From: Halobellus inordinatus
GTDB lineage: Archaea; Halobacteriota; Halobacteria; Halobacteriales; Haloferacaceae
Assembly: GCF_024464655.1 (NCBI RefSeq)
Contig: NZ_JANHAV010000001.1
Location: forward strand, 496,001-560,000
DNA length: 64,000 bases
Direction: 5' to 3'
Shown: positions 1 through 8,635 of the stretch, piece after piece
Numbering within the stretch: the first letter of the stretch is position 1
Layout of the letters: each line of letters starts with the position of its first letter
Made by a program: the position numbers and the translations under genes
The notes under the pieces: generated by a model
Database searches by the model: none
Told to the model about the DNA's origin: nothing
What the model saw: only the letters and a program-made list of their open reading frames with translations

Positions 1-198
1 CCCGGACTGCCGGCGCTCAATCTCCCGGCACTGACGGCGATGGTCGGGACGTTCGCCGGCCTGTTCACGCTGCTGGGGATGGTGCTGAAAGGTCGCGCCC
101 ACGCCGGACTCCCGCTGCTGAACGGCGGAGCTATCGGCGGCTACCTCGTCGGTGCGCTCGCTACCGGCGTCCCGCTCCTGACGGCGCTCGGGCTCTAA
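1..198 (+). CDS. C-terminal fragment of presenilin-like intramembrane aspartyl protease (PSH)
   Basis: An open frame runs from base 1 to a TAA at 196-198, giving 65 hydrophobic residues; the 5' part lies outside the window. It starts with PGLPALNLPAL, which contains the PAL motif that lies near the catalytic centre of presenilin and signal-peptide-peptidase type proteases. A hydrophobic glycine-rich helix follows. The upstream catalytic YD and GxGD motifs cannot be seen, so the assignment rests on the PAL motif and on resemblance to haloarchaeal PSH tails. Such enzymes cut substrates within the membrane. It converges with the PUA gene, with only 20 bases between them. Confidence 0.7.
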   Translation, partial: PGLPALNLPALTAMVGTFAGLFTLLGMVLKGRAHAGLPLLNGGAIGGYLVGALATGVPLLTALGL

Positions 199-218
199 AA
201 CTCGCGTCGCCTCACGAC

Positions 219-719
219 TCAGTCGCCGTCGGCTTCCGCTTCTGCTCCTTCGCGTACGTGCACCGCCATCCCTGTCTGGAAGTCCGCCATCGCGTCGGCG
301 GAGAGTTCCGCGCGGCCGACCGCGATGACGGTGTCGTCGTCGAGGACGACAGCGACCTCGTCGCCCGGTCGGACCGCCGGATCGACGTCGCGGACGAACT
401 TCGCGAAGGCGTTCTTGCCGTCGCGGACGAACGGCTCGCTCTCCTCGCCGACCACGACGCGGGCGGTCGGCCGGTCGAGCGCGTCGACGAGTCGTCGCCC
501 GCCGGCGACGCCGAGAGTGAACCGACCGTCGGTTCCGTAGGAGACGACGCGGCCGTCCGCCGAGACGATCTGTCGCGGCCGGCCGCTCGTCGACCGGCGA
601 ATCGTCAACGACTCGCTGCCGTCGTCCGGAAACAGCGCCCGGCCCGCGCCCGCACCGAACTGGTAGTCGGCGATCGTCCGCAGTTCCGCGAGCGTCTTCT
701 CGCGGTTCGCGTCAGTCAT
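219..719 (-). CDS. PUA-domain RNA-binding protein
   Basis: A 166-residue protein starting MTDANREKTL. The frame stays open for 53 codons upstream, but that part reads through a palindromic repeat and lacks acidic haloarchaeal composition, so the ATG at 719 is preferred. The C-terminal half (about residues 85-160: DRPTARVVVGEESEPFVRDG, then RPGDEVAVV and VAVGRA-type strands) matches a PUA fold as found in archaeosine transglycosylases and related RNA-modification proteins. No catalytic domain is visible. The likely role is RNA binding linked to tRNA or rRNA modification; the target is unknown. Confidence 0.75.
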   Translation of the reverse strand: MTDANREKTLAELRTIADYQFGAGAGRALFPDDGSESLTIRRSTSGRPRQIVSADGRVVSYGTDGRFTLGVAGGRRLVDALDRPTARVVVGEESEPFVRDGKNAFAKFVRDVDPAVRPGDEVAVVLDDDTVIAVGRAELSADAMADFQTGMAVHVREGAEAEADGD

Positions 720-815
720 ACCCGGTCGTTCCGGGCCGACCGTCAAGACACTCGCGGTCCACGTCCGAGGAGAAGACGTCCGGGTTCTGGTTCCGGCGAG
801 TGGCCGCCCGGGGCC

Positions 816-900
816 TGATACTGTCGGACAGAACGATGTGAAAAGTATCGGCACCCCGTGGGTGCCAGAATGATTCACGGACTGCTGTCCAACAGTATGA
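816..900. repeat. 79-bp palindromic element (family B) with 3-bp TGA flanking repeats
   Basis: Bases 819-897 are bounded by near-identical terminal inverted repeats: TACTGTCGGACAG on the left, and on the right the reverse complement of TACTGTTGGACAG. TGA sits directly outside both ends (816-818 and 898-900), as expected for a 3-bp target duplication. The centre holds a perfect hairpin: GGCACCC at 850-856, a CGT loop, then GGGTGCC at 860-866. A partial second copy lies at 25109-25135. It has no coding capacity and occupies the divergent region between the PUA gene and the small membrane protein. Best read as a MITE-like element. Confidence 0.7.
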
Positions 901-1001
901 GCGCGGTTCTTCGCACACGGAACGATCTGCCGTTTTTCGCTCCTGTGTGCCGTTCCTCACACCTGTGCGTGACTCTCGCACACTCACTGCGACTCGAAAA
1001 C

Positions 1002-1010
1002 GTATATATA
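1002..1010 (+). promoter_or_regulatory. TATA box for the small membrane protein at 1034
   Basis: GTATATATA is centred about 28 bp before the ATG at 1034. That spacing predicts a transcript starting at or next to the start codon, and so supports this ATG over an upstream in-frame one. Confidence 0.7.
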
Positions 1011-1033
1011 CCGGTGGGAACTGGGATTGTGGT

Positions 1034-1210
1034 ATGGCTGTCAACGTGCGACTGGTCGCGGTCGGGGCACTGCTCCTCGTCGCGAGCAGTGGCCTCCTCT
1101 TCGAGACGGGCGTCAGCAACCTCCTCGCTGCCGCCGTCGCCGCGATCGCCGTCGCTGGCTCGGCGCTCGCGTTCCTCCGTGCGGGTACGGGCGACGCTCG
1201 TGCCGCCTGA
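1034..1210 (+). CDS. small haloarchaeal membrane protein
   Basis: A 58-residue protein, MAVNVRLVAVGAL onward, that is almost entirely hydrophobic. Two transmembrane helices are likely (about residues 5-22 and 27-48), followed by a short RAGTGDARAA tail. The start is fixed by the TATA box 25-30 bp upstream; an in-frame ATG at 947 would place that promoter inside the gene. I do not recognise the family. No enzymatic motif or cysteine pair is present. It stands alone, divergent from the PUA gene and convergent with the NYN gene. Confidence 0.6.
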   Translation: MAVNVRLVAVGALLLVASSGLLFETGVSNLLAAAVAAIAVAGSALAFLRAGTGDARAA

Positions 1211-1252
1211 AACGACGCCGCCACCCGACAGACGTCGCCTCCGATACCGCGC

Positions 1253-1750
1253 TTACAGCAGGAACGTCTCTTTTCGCTCCGAGAGGTCGAGGAACGTGTC
1301 CGCAGCCTCGATCAGTTCTTCGGCCGTCGACTCCTCGAAGGCCATCACCTCGACGCGGACGCCCTCGTGACGCAGGTGCGAACATAGCCTGGAGAAGTCG
1401 CCGTCGCCCGTACAGAGGACGACCGTGTCGACGTGGTTCGCGAGCGTGACGGCGTCGAGACTCATCCCGACGTCCCAGTCGGCCTTCTTCGAGCCGTCGC
1501 CGAACGTCTTGATCTCCTTGATCTTCGGCTCGAAGCCGATGTCGACGAGCGCGTCGAAGAAGCTCTCCTCTTCGGGCGCGTCCGCGCGGATGACGTACGC
1601 GATCGCGCGGGTGAGGTCGCGTCCGGCGACGCCCTTCTCCAACAGCGCGGAGTAATCGATGTTCCGCGAGTAGAGGCTCTGGGCCGTGTGATAGAGGTTC
1701 TGGGCGTCTGCGAGCATCGCCACCCGCTGACTCGGGTGAATTTCGGTCAT
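1253..1750 (-). CDS. NYN-domain (LabA/DUF88-type) putative RNase
   Basis: A 165-residue protein made of a single NYN/PIN-like domain. The conserved acidic positions that would hold metal are visible: VAMLADAQNLY near the N terminus, KKADWDVGMSLDA in the middle, and VVLCTGDGDFSRL near residue 115. NYN proteins are Mg-dependent nucleases related to PIN domains, often acting on structured RNA. The length is usual for a stand-alone LabA-type protein. The RNA target is unknown. It is divergent from the lysine operon, with 327 bp between them. Confidence 0.85.
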   Translation of the reverse strand: MTEIHPSQRVAMLADAQNLYHTAQSLYSRNIDYSALLEKGVAGRDLTRAIAYVIRADAPEEESFFDALVDIGFEPKIKEIKTFGDGSKKADWDVGMSLDAVTLANHVDTVVLCTGDGDFSRLCSHLRHEGVRVEVMAFEESTAEELIEAADTFLDLSERKETFLL

Positions 1751-2077
1751 ACAGTCTCTGGGGAGGCCACACTACATGAATGTCCGGTCCCGTCGGTCCC
1801 GGTAGTGCGGCGGATCTGCGCCCGACGGCGAAACGTATATTATGCGGGAGGGATGTCTGTGAACTGTGACGCGCGCCACGACGCCTGCGACGGATTCGCC
1901 CCGTTCGCCAGCGGTACGTGGCCTTCTTTTCACCGGTAAAAAACGCGCGCCTTGACGCTCTAGGCGGGAGTGGCATCCCCGTCTTTGGCGACCCCACGAC
2001 CGGGCGCGCATCGACGGTCGGCCGACGACCAACCGATACACCCTACCGACTGCGACTCGCAGTACCCCCTACCAACG
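1751..2077. other. intergenic region between the NYN gene and dapA; possible long dapA leader
   Basis: No gene with haloarchaeal composition is visible here. The best TATA-like site is ACGTATATTATG around 1834-1845. It is nearly symmetrical and could serve the NYN gene on the minus strand, or start a plus-strand transcript near 1868 and so give dapA a leader of roughly 210 nt. TTTTCACCGGTAAAAAA at 1928-1944 is another AT-rich patch. I found no convincing lysine-riboswitch architecture, and that class is not expected in archaea. Promoter assignment is uncertain. Confidence 0.35.
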
Positions 2078-2995
2078 ATGACACAGATCGACTTCACCGG
2101 CGTGTTCCCCGCGATGACCACGCCGTTCACCGACGACGGACGGATCGACCACGAAACGCTCGCCGCCGACGCCCAGCGCCTCGAAGCCGCCGGCGTCGCC
2201 GGCCTCGTGCCCGCCGGATCGACCGGCGAGAGCGCGACGCTGACGCACGACGAACACATCGAGGTCGTCGAGACGGTCGTCGAAGCCGTCGACGACGTCC
2301 CCGTCATCGCCGGCTCCGGCTCGAACTCGACCCACGAGGCGCTCGACCTCTCACAGCGCGCTGCCGACGCCGGCGCTGACGGACTGCTCCTCATCTCGCC
2401 GTACTACAACAAGCCCGAACAGGCAGGCCTCCGCGAGCACTTCCTCGCGATCGCCGACGCGGTCGATCTCCCGCAGATCGTCTACAACGTGCCGAGCCGC
2501 ACGGGCCAGAACATCGAACCCGAGACGGTCGCTGCGCTGGCTTCACACGAGAACATCACGGCGTACAAGGCCGCGAGCGGCGACATCAGTCAGATTTCCG
2601 AGGTCATCGAGTACACACGCGACGAAGACCTGTCGGTGCTCGCGGGCGACGACGCGCTGACGCTGCCGATCTGTTCGCTCGGCGGCCGCGGCGTCATCTC
2701 CGTCGCCGGCAACGTCGAACCCGAGCGGATGGTCGACCTCGTCGACGCCGCGCTCGAAGACGAGATGGACCGCGCCCGCGAACTTCACTTCGAGCTCTCG
2801 CCGCTGTTCCGACAGCTCTTCGTCGAGACGAATCCCATCCCGGTCAAGGCCGCGATGGAGATTCGCGGCTACGCTCCCGGGAAGCTCCGCTCGCCGCTCA
2901 CGGACCTCTCCGCGGAGCCGCGCGCGGAACTCGAAGAAATCCTCGCGGATCTCGAAGCCGACGCGGAGCAGCGCGAGCAGACGGAGGCAGTATAG
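2078..2995 (+). CDS. dapA: 4-hydroxy-tetrahydrodipicolinate synthase
   Basis: A 305-residue TIM-barrel protein that condenses pyruvate with aspartate semialdehyde, the committed step of lysine synthesis. Lys164 in ITAYKAASGD is the Schiff-base lysine. Tyr136 in VYNVPSRTG and the GSTGES motif (47-52) match the catalytic set. The start MTQIDFTGVFPAMTTPF is the usual one; an in-frame upstream extension is low-complexity and rejected. It is the first gene of a six-gene lysine operon and its stop directly abuts the dapB start. Confidence 0.95.
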   Translation: MTQIDFTGVFPAMTTPFTDDGRIDHETLAADAQRLEAAGVAGLVPAGSTGESATLTHDEHIEVVETVVEAVDDVPVIAGSGSNSTHEALDLSQRAADAGADGLLLISPYYNKPEQAGLREHFLAIADAVDLPQIVYNVPSRTGQNIEPETVAALASHENITAYKAASGDISQISEVIEYTRDEDLSVLAGDDALTLPICSLGGRGVISVAGNVEPERMVDLVDAALEDEMDRARELHFELSPLFRQLFVETNPIPVKAAMEIRGYAPGKLRSPLTDLSAEPRAELEEILADLEADAEQREQTEAV

Positions 2996-3814
2996 ATGAG
3001 CGGCGGTCTCCGCGTCGCGATCACGGGCGCGAGCGGCCGGATGGGCGGCGAACTACTCGCCGCCGCTGCCGACCGCGACGACGTCGAGTTCGTCCTCGCC
3101 GCGACTCAATCGCCCGGGGCATTCCCCAGCGGTGACGTCCCGGCTGCCGACACCGTCGTCGACGATACTGAACTCGATGGGGCGCTTGCCGAACACGACG
3201 TCGACGTCCTCGTCGACTTCACGGTCCCGGGCGCGAGCGTCGAATACCTCCGCACGGCCGCGGCGAACGACGTCGCGGTCGTCGTCGGGACGACCGGCTA
3301 CAGCGAACTCCAGCGGACCGAACTCGGCGAGGTCGCCGAAGCCGTCCCCTTCCTGAAGGCCTCGAACTTCTCTCGCGGCGTGGCGGCGCTCCGACGGGCC
3401 GTCAGGGAGGCCGTCGCGGCGCTCCCCGGCTACGACATCGAACTGACGGAGACCCACCACAACGGCAAGCGCGACGCGCCCTCCGGCACGGCGCTGTCGA
3501 TCCTCGACGACGTCGACGAGGTCCGCGGCGGCGACGCCGACCGCGTCAACGGCCGCGTCGGCGAACAGCCGCGAGAGGGCGAGGAGATCGGCGTCCACGC
3601 CCGCCGCGCGGGCGACGTCACGGGCGAGCACGAGGTCCTTCTGGCCGGCAACGACGAGGTACTCGAACTGACTCATCGGGCCGGTTCGCGCGGCATCTTC
3701 GCCGCCGGCGCGCTCGACGCGGCAGCCTGGCTCGCCGGACGCGACGCCGGCCGCTACGATTTCGACGAAGTCTTAGATGCCGACAGTGACGAGAGTGACA
3801 CAGGAGCACACTGA
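2996..3814 (+). CDS. dapB: 4-hydroxy-tetrahydrodipicolinate reductase
   Basis: A 272-residue NAD(P)H-dependent reductase acting on the DapA product. The nucleotide-binding loop GASGRMG is at 11-17, and the substrate-binding signature ETHHNGKRDAPSGTA at about 152-166 contains the catalytic His and Lys. The C terminus has a short acidic tail (DADSDESDTGAH). The ATG follows the dapA TAG with no gap, implying translational coupling. Two bases separate it from dapD. Confidence 0.95.
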   Translation: MSGGLRVAITGASGRMGGELLAAAADRDDVEFVLAATQSPGAFPSGDVPAADTVVDDTELDGALAEHDVDVLVDFTVPGASVEYLRTAAANDVAVVVGTTGYSELQRTELGEVAEAVPFLKASNFSRGVAALRRAVREAVAALPGYDIELTETHHNGKRDAPSGTALSILDDVDEVRGGDADRVNGRVGEQPREGEEIGVHARRAGDVTGEHEVLLAGNDEVLELTHRAGSRGIFAAGALDAAAWLAGRDAGRYDFDEVLDADSDESDTGAH

Positions 3815-3816
3815 CA

Positions 3817-4662
3817 ATGGGACTCGAATCCGACGTGACGGACCTGTGGCAGCGCTACCAGGACGACGAACTCTCCGCCGACACCGCGGGCTCTGCGATC
3901 GAGTCGACGCTCAACGCCTTCCTCGAAGCCCTCGAAACGGGTGACGTGCGAGCGGCCGAACAGGTGGGCGAGAGCGGCCCCGACGGCTGGGTCGTCAACG
4001 AGTGGGTCAAGCAGGGCATTCTCCTGAACTTCGGCCTGCGGGAGACGCTCCCCCGCGAGTACGGCGACGTCACGTACTACGACGTCCTGCCGCTGCGTTC
4101 GACCACCGACCTCGGCGGGCGCGGCACCCGCAACACGCCCGACGGGACGGCGATCCGCCGCGGTGCGTACCTCGGCTCGGACTGCATTATGATGTCGCCG
4201 TCGTTCGTCAACATCGGCGCGTACGTCGGCGACGGGACGCTTGTCGACTCCTGCGACACCGTTGGTTCCTGCGCCCAACTGGGCGAGAACGTCAAACTCG
4301 GCGCGAACACGCTCATCGGCGGCGTGCTCGAACCGGTCGAGGACGCGCCCGTGATCATCGAGGACGGCGTCTCGCTGGGTGCAGGCTGTCGCGTCACCTC
4401 GGGCTTCCACGTCGGCGAGAACACGGTCGTCGGCGAGAACACGCTTCTCAGCCCCCGGATTCCGGTCTACGACCTCGTCGAGGAGGAAGTCATCTACGGC
4501 CACCTGCCGTCGAACCGCCGCGCGTTCACGCGCTACGTCGAGTCCTCGCTCGGCGATCACGACCTCTTCGAGTCCGGCGCGTACAAGCCGGCGGTCGTCG
4601 CGCTCGACATCGAAGACGACACGCTCGATAAGACCCGTCGCGAGGAGGCGCTTCGGGAATGA
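3817..4662 (+). CDS. dapD: tetrahydrodipicolinate N-succinyltransferase
   Basis: A 281-residue left-handed beta-helix acyltransferase. The middle third shows hexapeptide-repeat periodicity (IGAYVGDGTLVDSCDTVGSC, then LGENVKLGANTLIGGVLEP), as in DapD. It transfers succinyl from succinyl-CoA to tetrahydrodipicolinate, so this organism uses the succinylase branch of the DAP pathway. Its stop overlaps the lysA start by four bases (ATGA). Confidence 0.92.
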   Translation: MGLESDVTDLWQRYQDDELSADTAGSAIESTLNAFLEALETGDVRAAEQVGESGPDGWVVNEWVKQGILLNFGLRETLPREYGDVTYYDVLPLRSTTDLGGRGTRNTPDGTAIRRGAYLGSDCIMMSPSFVNIGAYVGDGTLVDSCDTVGSCAQLGENVKLGANTLIGGVLEPVEDAPVIIEDGVSLGAGCRVTSGFHVGENTVVGENTLLSPRIPVYDLVEEEVIYGHLPSNRRAFTRYVESSLGDHDLFESGAYKPAVVALDIEDDTLDKTRREEALRE

Positions 4663-5906
4663 GCGAGGGCGGCGACGGCGGGCCGGCGGTTCGCCGCCTC
4701 GACGAGTGGGACGAGGAGACGCTCGTCGCGCTCGCCGAGGAGTACGAGACCCCGCTCTACGTCGTCGACCTCCGTAGAGTCGAAGCGAACTGCACCCGAC
4801 TTCTGGACGCGTTCCCCGGCGCCGACGTCCGGTACGCCGCGAAGGCCCACACCGGCCAGTCCGTGCTTCGAACCGTCCGCGAGGCCGGCCTCGACGTCGA
4901 GTGCGCGTCCGCCGGCGAGGTCGAACGCGCTTTCGAGGCCGGATTCACTGGCGATCGAATCCAGTACACGGCGGTCAATCCGCCCGCCCGCGACCTCGAT
5001 CTGGTCGTCGAGCGCTGGCGCGAACATCCCGGGCTGACGATCACCGTCGGCGCGGCCGACACCGTCGACCGCCTCCGCGACCGCGGCTTCGACGGCCGCC
5101 TCTGCATCCGCGCGAATCCGGGCGTCGGCGCGGGCCACCACGAGAAGGTTCAGACCGGTGCGAACGCGAAGTTCGGCATTCCGATCGAACGCGTTTCCGA
5201 CCTCGCGGAACCGTGGGCCGCCGAGTTCGACCTCGTCGGCGTCCACGCCCACGCGGGAAGCGGCATCTCCGGCGAGGACCTCTCGGAGCACCGCGAGTTG
5301 GTCCGCCGGATGGGAGATCTCACCCGCGACGTCGAATCCCGCGTCGGTTCCCTGGAGTTCGTCGACGTCGGCGGCGGTTTCGGCGTGCCGTACCGCGACG
5401 ACGAACCGCCGCTGGATCTCGACGCCGTCGCCGACGCGACGCGTGAGGCGCTCGGCGAGGTCGACGCGACGCTCGCAGTCGAACCCGGACGCTACGTCGT
5501 CGCCGACGCCGGCGTGCTCCTCACGCGGGTCAACACGGTCAAGGAGGCTCGCGACGCTACCGTCGCCGGCGTCGACGCCGGGATGACGACGCTGCTCCGG
5601 CCGGCGATGTACGACGCGTACCACGAAATCCGCAATCTCTCTGCATCTGCCGACGCCGAACCGATGCCCGTCACCGTAGCGGGACCTATTTGTGAGTCGG
5701 CGGACGTACTGTGCGAGCACAGACCGCTCTCGCGGCCCAGACGGGGGCACCTCCTCGCCGTGGGTAACGCGGGCGCGTACGGATACGAGATGTCGAGCAC
5801 CTACAACTCTCGACCCCGACCGGCGGAAGTCGCCCTCTCTGAGACGACGGTCCGACTCGCCCGGCGACGGGAAACCCTGACTGACCTCACCGAACTAGAA
5901 CAATGA
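4659..5906 (+). CDS. lysA: diaminopimelate decarboxylase
   Basis: A 415-residue fold-type III PLP enzyme that converts meso-DAP to lysine. Lys62 in YAAKAHTGQSVLR is the PLP lysine. HAHAGSGIS, a glycine-rich phosphate loop (VDVGGGFGVPY) and EPGRYVV follow in the family order. CESADVL near residue 347 supplies the active-site Cys from the partner subunit. It overlaps dapD and dapF by four bases each. Having lysA in mid-operon means pathway order and gene order differ. Confidence 0.94.
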   Translation: MSEGGDGGPAVRRLDEWDEETLVALAEEYETPLYVVDLRRVEANCTRLLDAFPGADVRYAAKAHTGQSVLRTVREAGLDVECASAGEVERAFEAGFTGDRIQYTAVNPPARDLDLVVERWREHPGLTITVGAADTVDRLRDRGFDGRLCIRANPGVGAGHHEKVQTGANAKFGIPIERVSDLAEPWAAEFDLVGVHAHAGSGISGEDLSEHRELVRRMGDLTRDVESRVGSLEFVDVGGGFGVPYRDDEPPLDLDAVADATREALGEVDATLAVEPGRYVVADAGVLLTRVNTVKEARDATVAGVDAGMTTLLRPAMYDAYHEIRNLSASADAEPMPVTVAGPICESADVLCEHRPLSRPRRGHLLAVGNAGAYGYEMSSTYNSRPRPAEVALSETTVRLARRRETLTDLTELEQ

Positions 5907-6784
5907 GCGTACTGCACGACCACGTACCAGTAGAGAAGTACCACGGCACCGGCAACGACTTCATCGTCGTCGACGCCGTCGAATCGATTCCCGACCGCCC
6001 GGCGTTCGCCACGACTCACTGCGACCGCGAGACCGGCGTGACACACGACGACTCGCCGCGCACCGGCGCGGACGGCGTTCTCTTTCTCGCACTCGAAGAC
6101 CGGTACTCGCCGCCGCGCATCGTGATGACGCTCGTCCAACCGGACGGCTCCGTCGCCGCGATGTGTGGCAACGGTGCCCGCGTTGCCGCCGCCTGGGGCG
6201 CCGAACAGACCGGCTCGGACGTGCTGATGATCGACACGCCCGCTGGGACCCGCCGCGCGGATGTCGACGGTGACCACGTCACCATCGAGATGGGGGAACC
6301 CACCTTCGCTCCTCGTGACGTGCCGCTGGATCGCGACGCCGAACTCGTCGAAGAAGACGTCGAAGGCCTCACCGTCACCGCGGTGAACACCGGCGTCCCC
6401 CACGCGGTCGCGGTCGTCGACGATGTCGACGACGTGGACCTCGAAGCCGTCGCACCGGACGTCCGCCACGCGGACGTCTTCCCGGAGGGAGCCAACGTCA
6501 CGCTCGCCTCCCGCGTCGAGGGCGACGAGGGCAACCCCCACTTCCGACAGCGGACCTACGAGCGCGGCGTCGAGGGCGAGACCCAGTCCTGCGGGACCGG
6601 TGCCGTCGCTGTCGCTGCGGTCGCAAAGCGCCTCGGCCTCGTCGACGGCAGCGCACCCGTGACCGTCAGCCCGCCGGGCGGCGACCTGGAGATCACCGTG
6701 CCGGACGACGGACCGGCAACGCTCGCCGGCCCCGCCGAGCGGGAGTTCGCGAGCGAACTCGACGTCGTCGTGCGCTCGGCGTAG
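5903..6784 (+). CDS. dapF: diaminopimelate epimerase
   Basis: A 293-residue PLP-independent epimerase converting LL-DAP to meso-DAP. Both catalytic cysteines are present in their usual settings: Cys88 in MCGNGARVAA and Cys230 in SCGTGAVAVAA. HGTGNDF near the N terminus is the usual signature. The start overlaps the lysA stop (ATGA) and its TAG directly precedes dapE, so all six genes are probably one transcript. Confidence 0.95.
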   Translation: MSVLHDHVPVEKYHGTGNDFIVVDAVESIPDRPAFATTHCDRETGVTHDDSPRTGADGVLFLALEDRYSPPRIVMTLVQPDGSVAAMCGNGARVAAAWGAEQTGSDVLMIDTPAGTRRADVDGDHVTIEMGEPTFAPRDVPLDRDAELVEEDVEGLTVTAVNTGVPHAVAVVDDVDDVDLEAVAPDVRHADVFPEGANVTLASRVEGDEGNPHFRQRTYERGVEGETQSCGTGAVAVAAVAKRLGLVDGSAPVTVSPPGGDLEITVPDDGPATLAGPAEREFASELDVVVRSA

Positions 6785-7897
6785 ATGGCCGACGACGACT
6801 TCGATCCCGTCGCGTTCCTCGAAGACGCCGTTCCGATAGCCTCCAACGAGAGCGTCGAGGAGATGCGCGCGCTCCTCGTCGAGACGCTCGAAGCCCACGG
6901 CCTCGACGCCCGCGTCGACGACGCGGGCAACACGCTCGCTGCGAAGGGCGCCACCGAATCCGACGCGGACACGCATCTCGTCTTCAACACCCACATCGAC
7001 ACCGTCTCGCCACACGTGCCGTTCGAGCGCGAGGAGGCGGACGGCGAGACGACCCGCATCCACGGCCGCGGCTCCTGCGACGCGAAGGGGCCGCTCGCAG
7101 CTATTCTCGCCGCGTTCTTCGCTGTCGACCCACGCGAGGACGCCCGCGTGACGCTCGCAGTAACGCCCGACGAGGAGAAACTCTCGACGGGCGCGGCCGC
7201 GCTGGATCTCGACGCCGACTGCTACGTCGTCGGCGAACCGACCGATCTGGACGTCTGCACCGCCGCGAAGGGGCGTTTCCAGGGAACGCTCACGCTCATC
7301 GGCTCGGCCGCGCACGCCGCCGAACCGACGTCGGGCGTGAACGCCATCGCCGGACTGGAAGCCGCACTCACGGTGATTCGACAGTTCGACGACGGGCGCG
7401 ACCCGCATCCGCAACTCGGCGCGGCGACGCTGACGCCGACGACCGTGTCGGGCGGCGACGCGACGAACCAGATCCCGGCGCACTGTGAACTCGTTCTCGA
7501 CCGCCGGAGCGTCCCGCCGGAGACGGCCGAAGAGTTCCGAACGGGACTCGAAACGGCCGTTCGTGCCGCCGTCGCCGACGATGTCGGCGTCGACTTCTCG
7601 CTCACGGACCGCCCGACGCCGTTTCTGGAAGCGTTCGCGACCGACGAAGAGCACGCCCTCGTGCAGACACTCGCGGCCGCGTCGGGGCGGGCCGGCGGAT
7701 CCGGGACCGTCCGCCCGTTCACGGCCGCGACCGAGGCGTCGTACTTCTCGCCCGCTCCCGTGGTCGTCTTCGGTCCGGGCGTTCTCGCCGACGACGAGGG
7801 GGCCGTCGCCCACGCCGAGCGCGAGTACGTCGACGTCGACGACGTCGAGCGCGCGGCCGCTGCGCTCACCGACGCGACGCGGCAACTCGTCGGCTGA
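6785..7897 (+). CDS. dapE: M20 metallopeptidase, probable succinyl-diaminopimelate desuccinylase
   Basis: A 370-residue dinuclear zinc peptidase. Metal ligands are visible in THIDTVSPH (His70), GRGSCDAKG (Asp99) and TPDEEKLS (Glu130/131), with Asp72 as the neighbouring catalytic acid. M20 proteins also include LysK/ArgE types, so sequence alone does not fix the substrate. Following dapD in the same operon, desuccinylation of N-succinyl-LL-DAP is the simplest reading. The only missing pathway step is the DapC aminotransferase, which must lie elsewhere or be done by an ArgD-like enzyme. Confidence 0.85.
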   Translation: MADDDFDPVAFLEDAVPIASNESVEEMRALLVETLEAHGLDARVDDAGNTLAAKGATESDADTHLVFNTHIDTVSPHVPFEREEADGETTRIHGRGSCDAKGPLAAILAAFFAVDPREDARVTLAVTPDEEKLSTGAAALDLDADCYVVGEPTDLDVCTAAKGRFQGTLTLIGSAAHAAEPTSGVNAIAGLEAALTVIRQFDDGRDPHPQLGAATLTPTTVSGGDATNQIPAHCELVLDRRSVPPETAEEFRTGLETAVRAAVADDVGVDFSLTDRPTPFLEAFATDEEHALVQTLAAASGRAGGSGTVRPFTAATEASYFSPAPVVVFGPGVLADDEGAVAHAEREYVDVDDVERAAAALTDATRQLVG

Positions 7898-8009
7898 TCG
7901 GCCGAGCGGCCGGTCTAGTGGGGCGGAACGAGCCGCTCCGTCGGCGCTCAAGCGACGATTTAAGCATTCCCCGCCTACTTGGCCGCCACACTCGTCTCCC
8001 CGAGTGGGT

Positions 8010-8564
8010 ATGATCGATAGCCCTCCAACAGATCGTATCGCACAGATCGCAAGCGAGATCGAGCACAGCGTACCAGCGGCACGTTCGTTCGTCTCGCTCG
8101 CGCTCGTCGCCACGCTCGTACTCTCGGCGGCCGCCGTTCCCGCGACCGCACAGGCGGACGAGGAGCCGTTTCAACTCGAGACGGAGTCGGTCTCGTCGAC
8201 GGCGGAGGTGACGATCGCCGGAACGACGACGCTCGATCCGGGTACCGAACTGCAGATCCGCGTCCAGTCCGCGGGCGAGACTGACCCGCAGTTCCTCAAG
8301 ACGCAAGCGGCGACCGTCGGTGAGGATGGGTCTTGGAACGCGACTTTCGACCTCTCGGCGGTCGAGACGCACGACTCGATCACAATTACTGTGGCAGGGC
8401 CGGACGGGAACCAGACTGCTGACTTCGACGTCCCGATCCGGAACGATCAGTCGACGCCGACCGAATCCCGCTCGGGTACGTCGACGCCCGGATTCGGCGT
8501 CGCCGGCGCCGTCGCCGGCGTTCTCGGCAGCGCGGCCGTGCTCAGGCGGCGTCGCGGTCGCTGA
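8010..8564 (+). CDS. secreted surface protein with PGF-CTERM anchor
   Basis: A 184-residue protein. An N-terminal signal segment (residues about 26-48, ending ATAQADEEP) is followed by a beta-rich domain that resembles the BGTF surface domain (TVSG-type strands STAEVTIAGTTTLDPGTEL). A Thr/Ser spacer then leads to STPGFGVAGAVAGVL and RRRRGR. That ending is a PGF-CTERM sorting signal, processed by archaeosortase A and coupled to lipid attachment. The artA and a candidate pssA gene are in this same window. A TATA-like GATTTAAGC lies at 7957-7965. Confidence 0.8.
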   Translation: MIDSPPTDRIAQIASEIEHSVPAARSFVSLALVATLVLSAAAVPATAQADEEPFQLETESVSSTAEVTIAGTTTLDPGTELQIRVQSAGETDPQFLKTQAATVGEDGSWNATFDLSAVETHDSITITVAGPDGNQTADFDVPIRNDQSTPTESRSGTSTPGFGVAGAVAGVLGSAAVLRRRRGR

Positions 8565-8635
8565 CCGTCTCCTCGATTCGCGCGCTACTTCGACCGATCG
8601 TAACTGCCATACTCGCCCGGCCTGTTCTTCGGACT

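Noticed and set aside
1751-2077. Lysine riboswitch (L-box) in front of dapA
   Set aside because: No five-helix core pattern could be traced, and this riboswitch class is not expected in archaea.
6785-7897. Calling the M20 gene LysK or ArgE
   Set aside because: The motifs do not separate these, but the operon contains dapD and no lysW/argX carrier-protein system, so desuccinylase is more economical.
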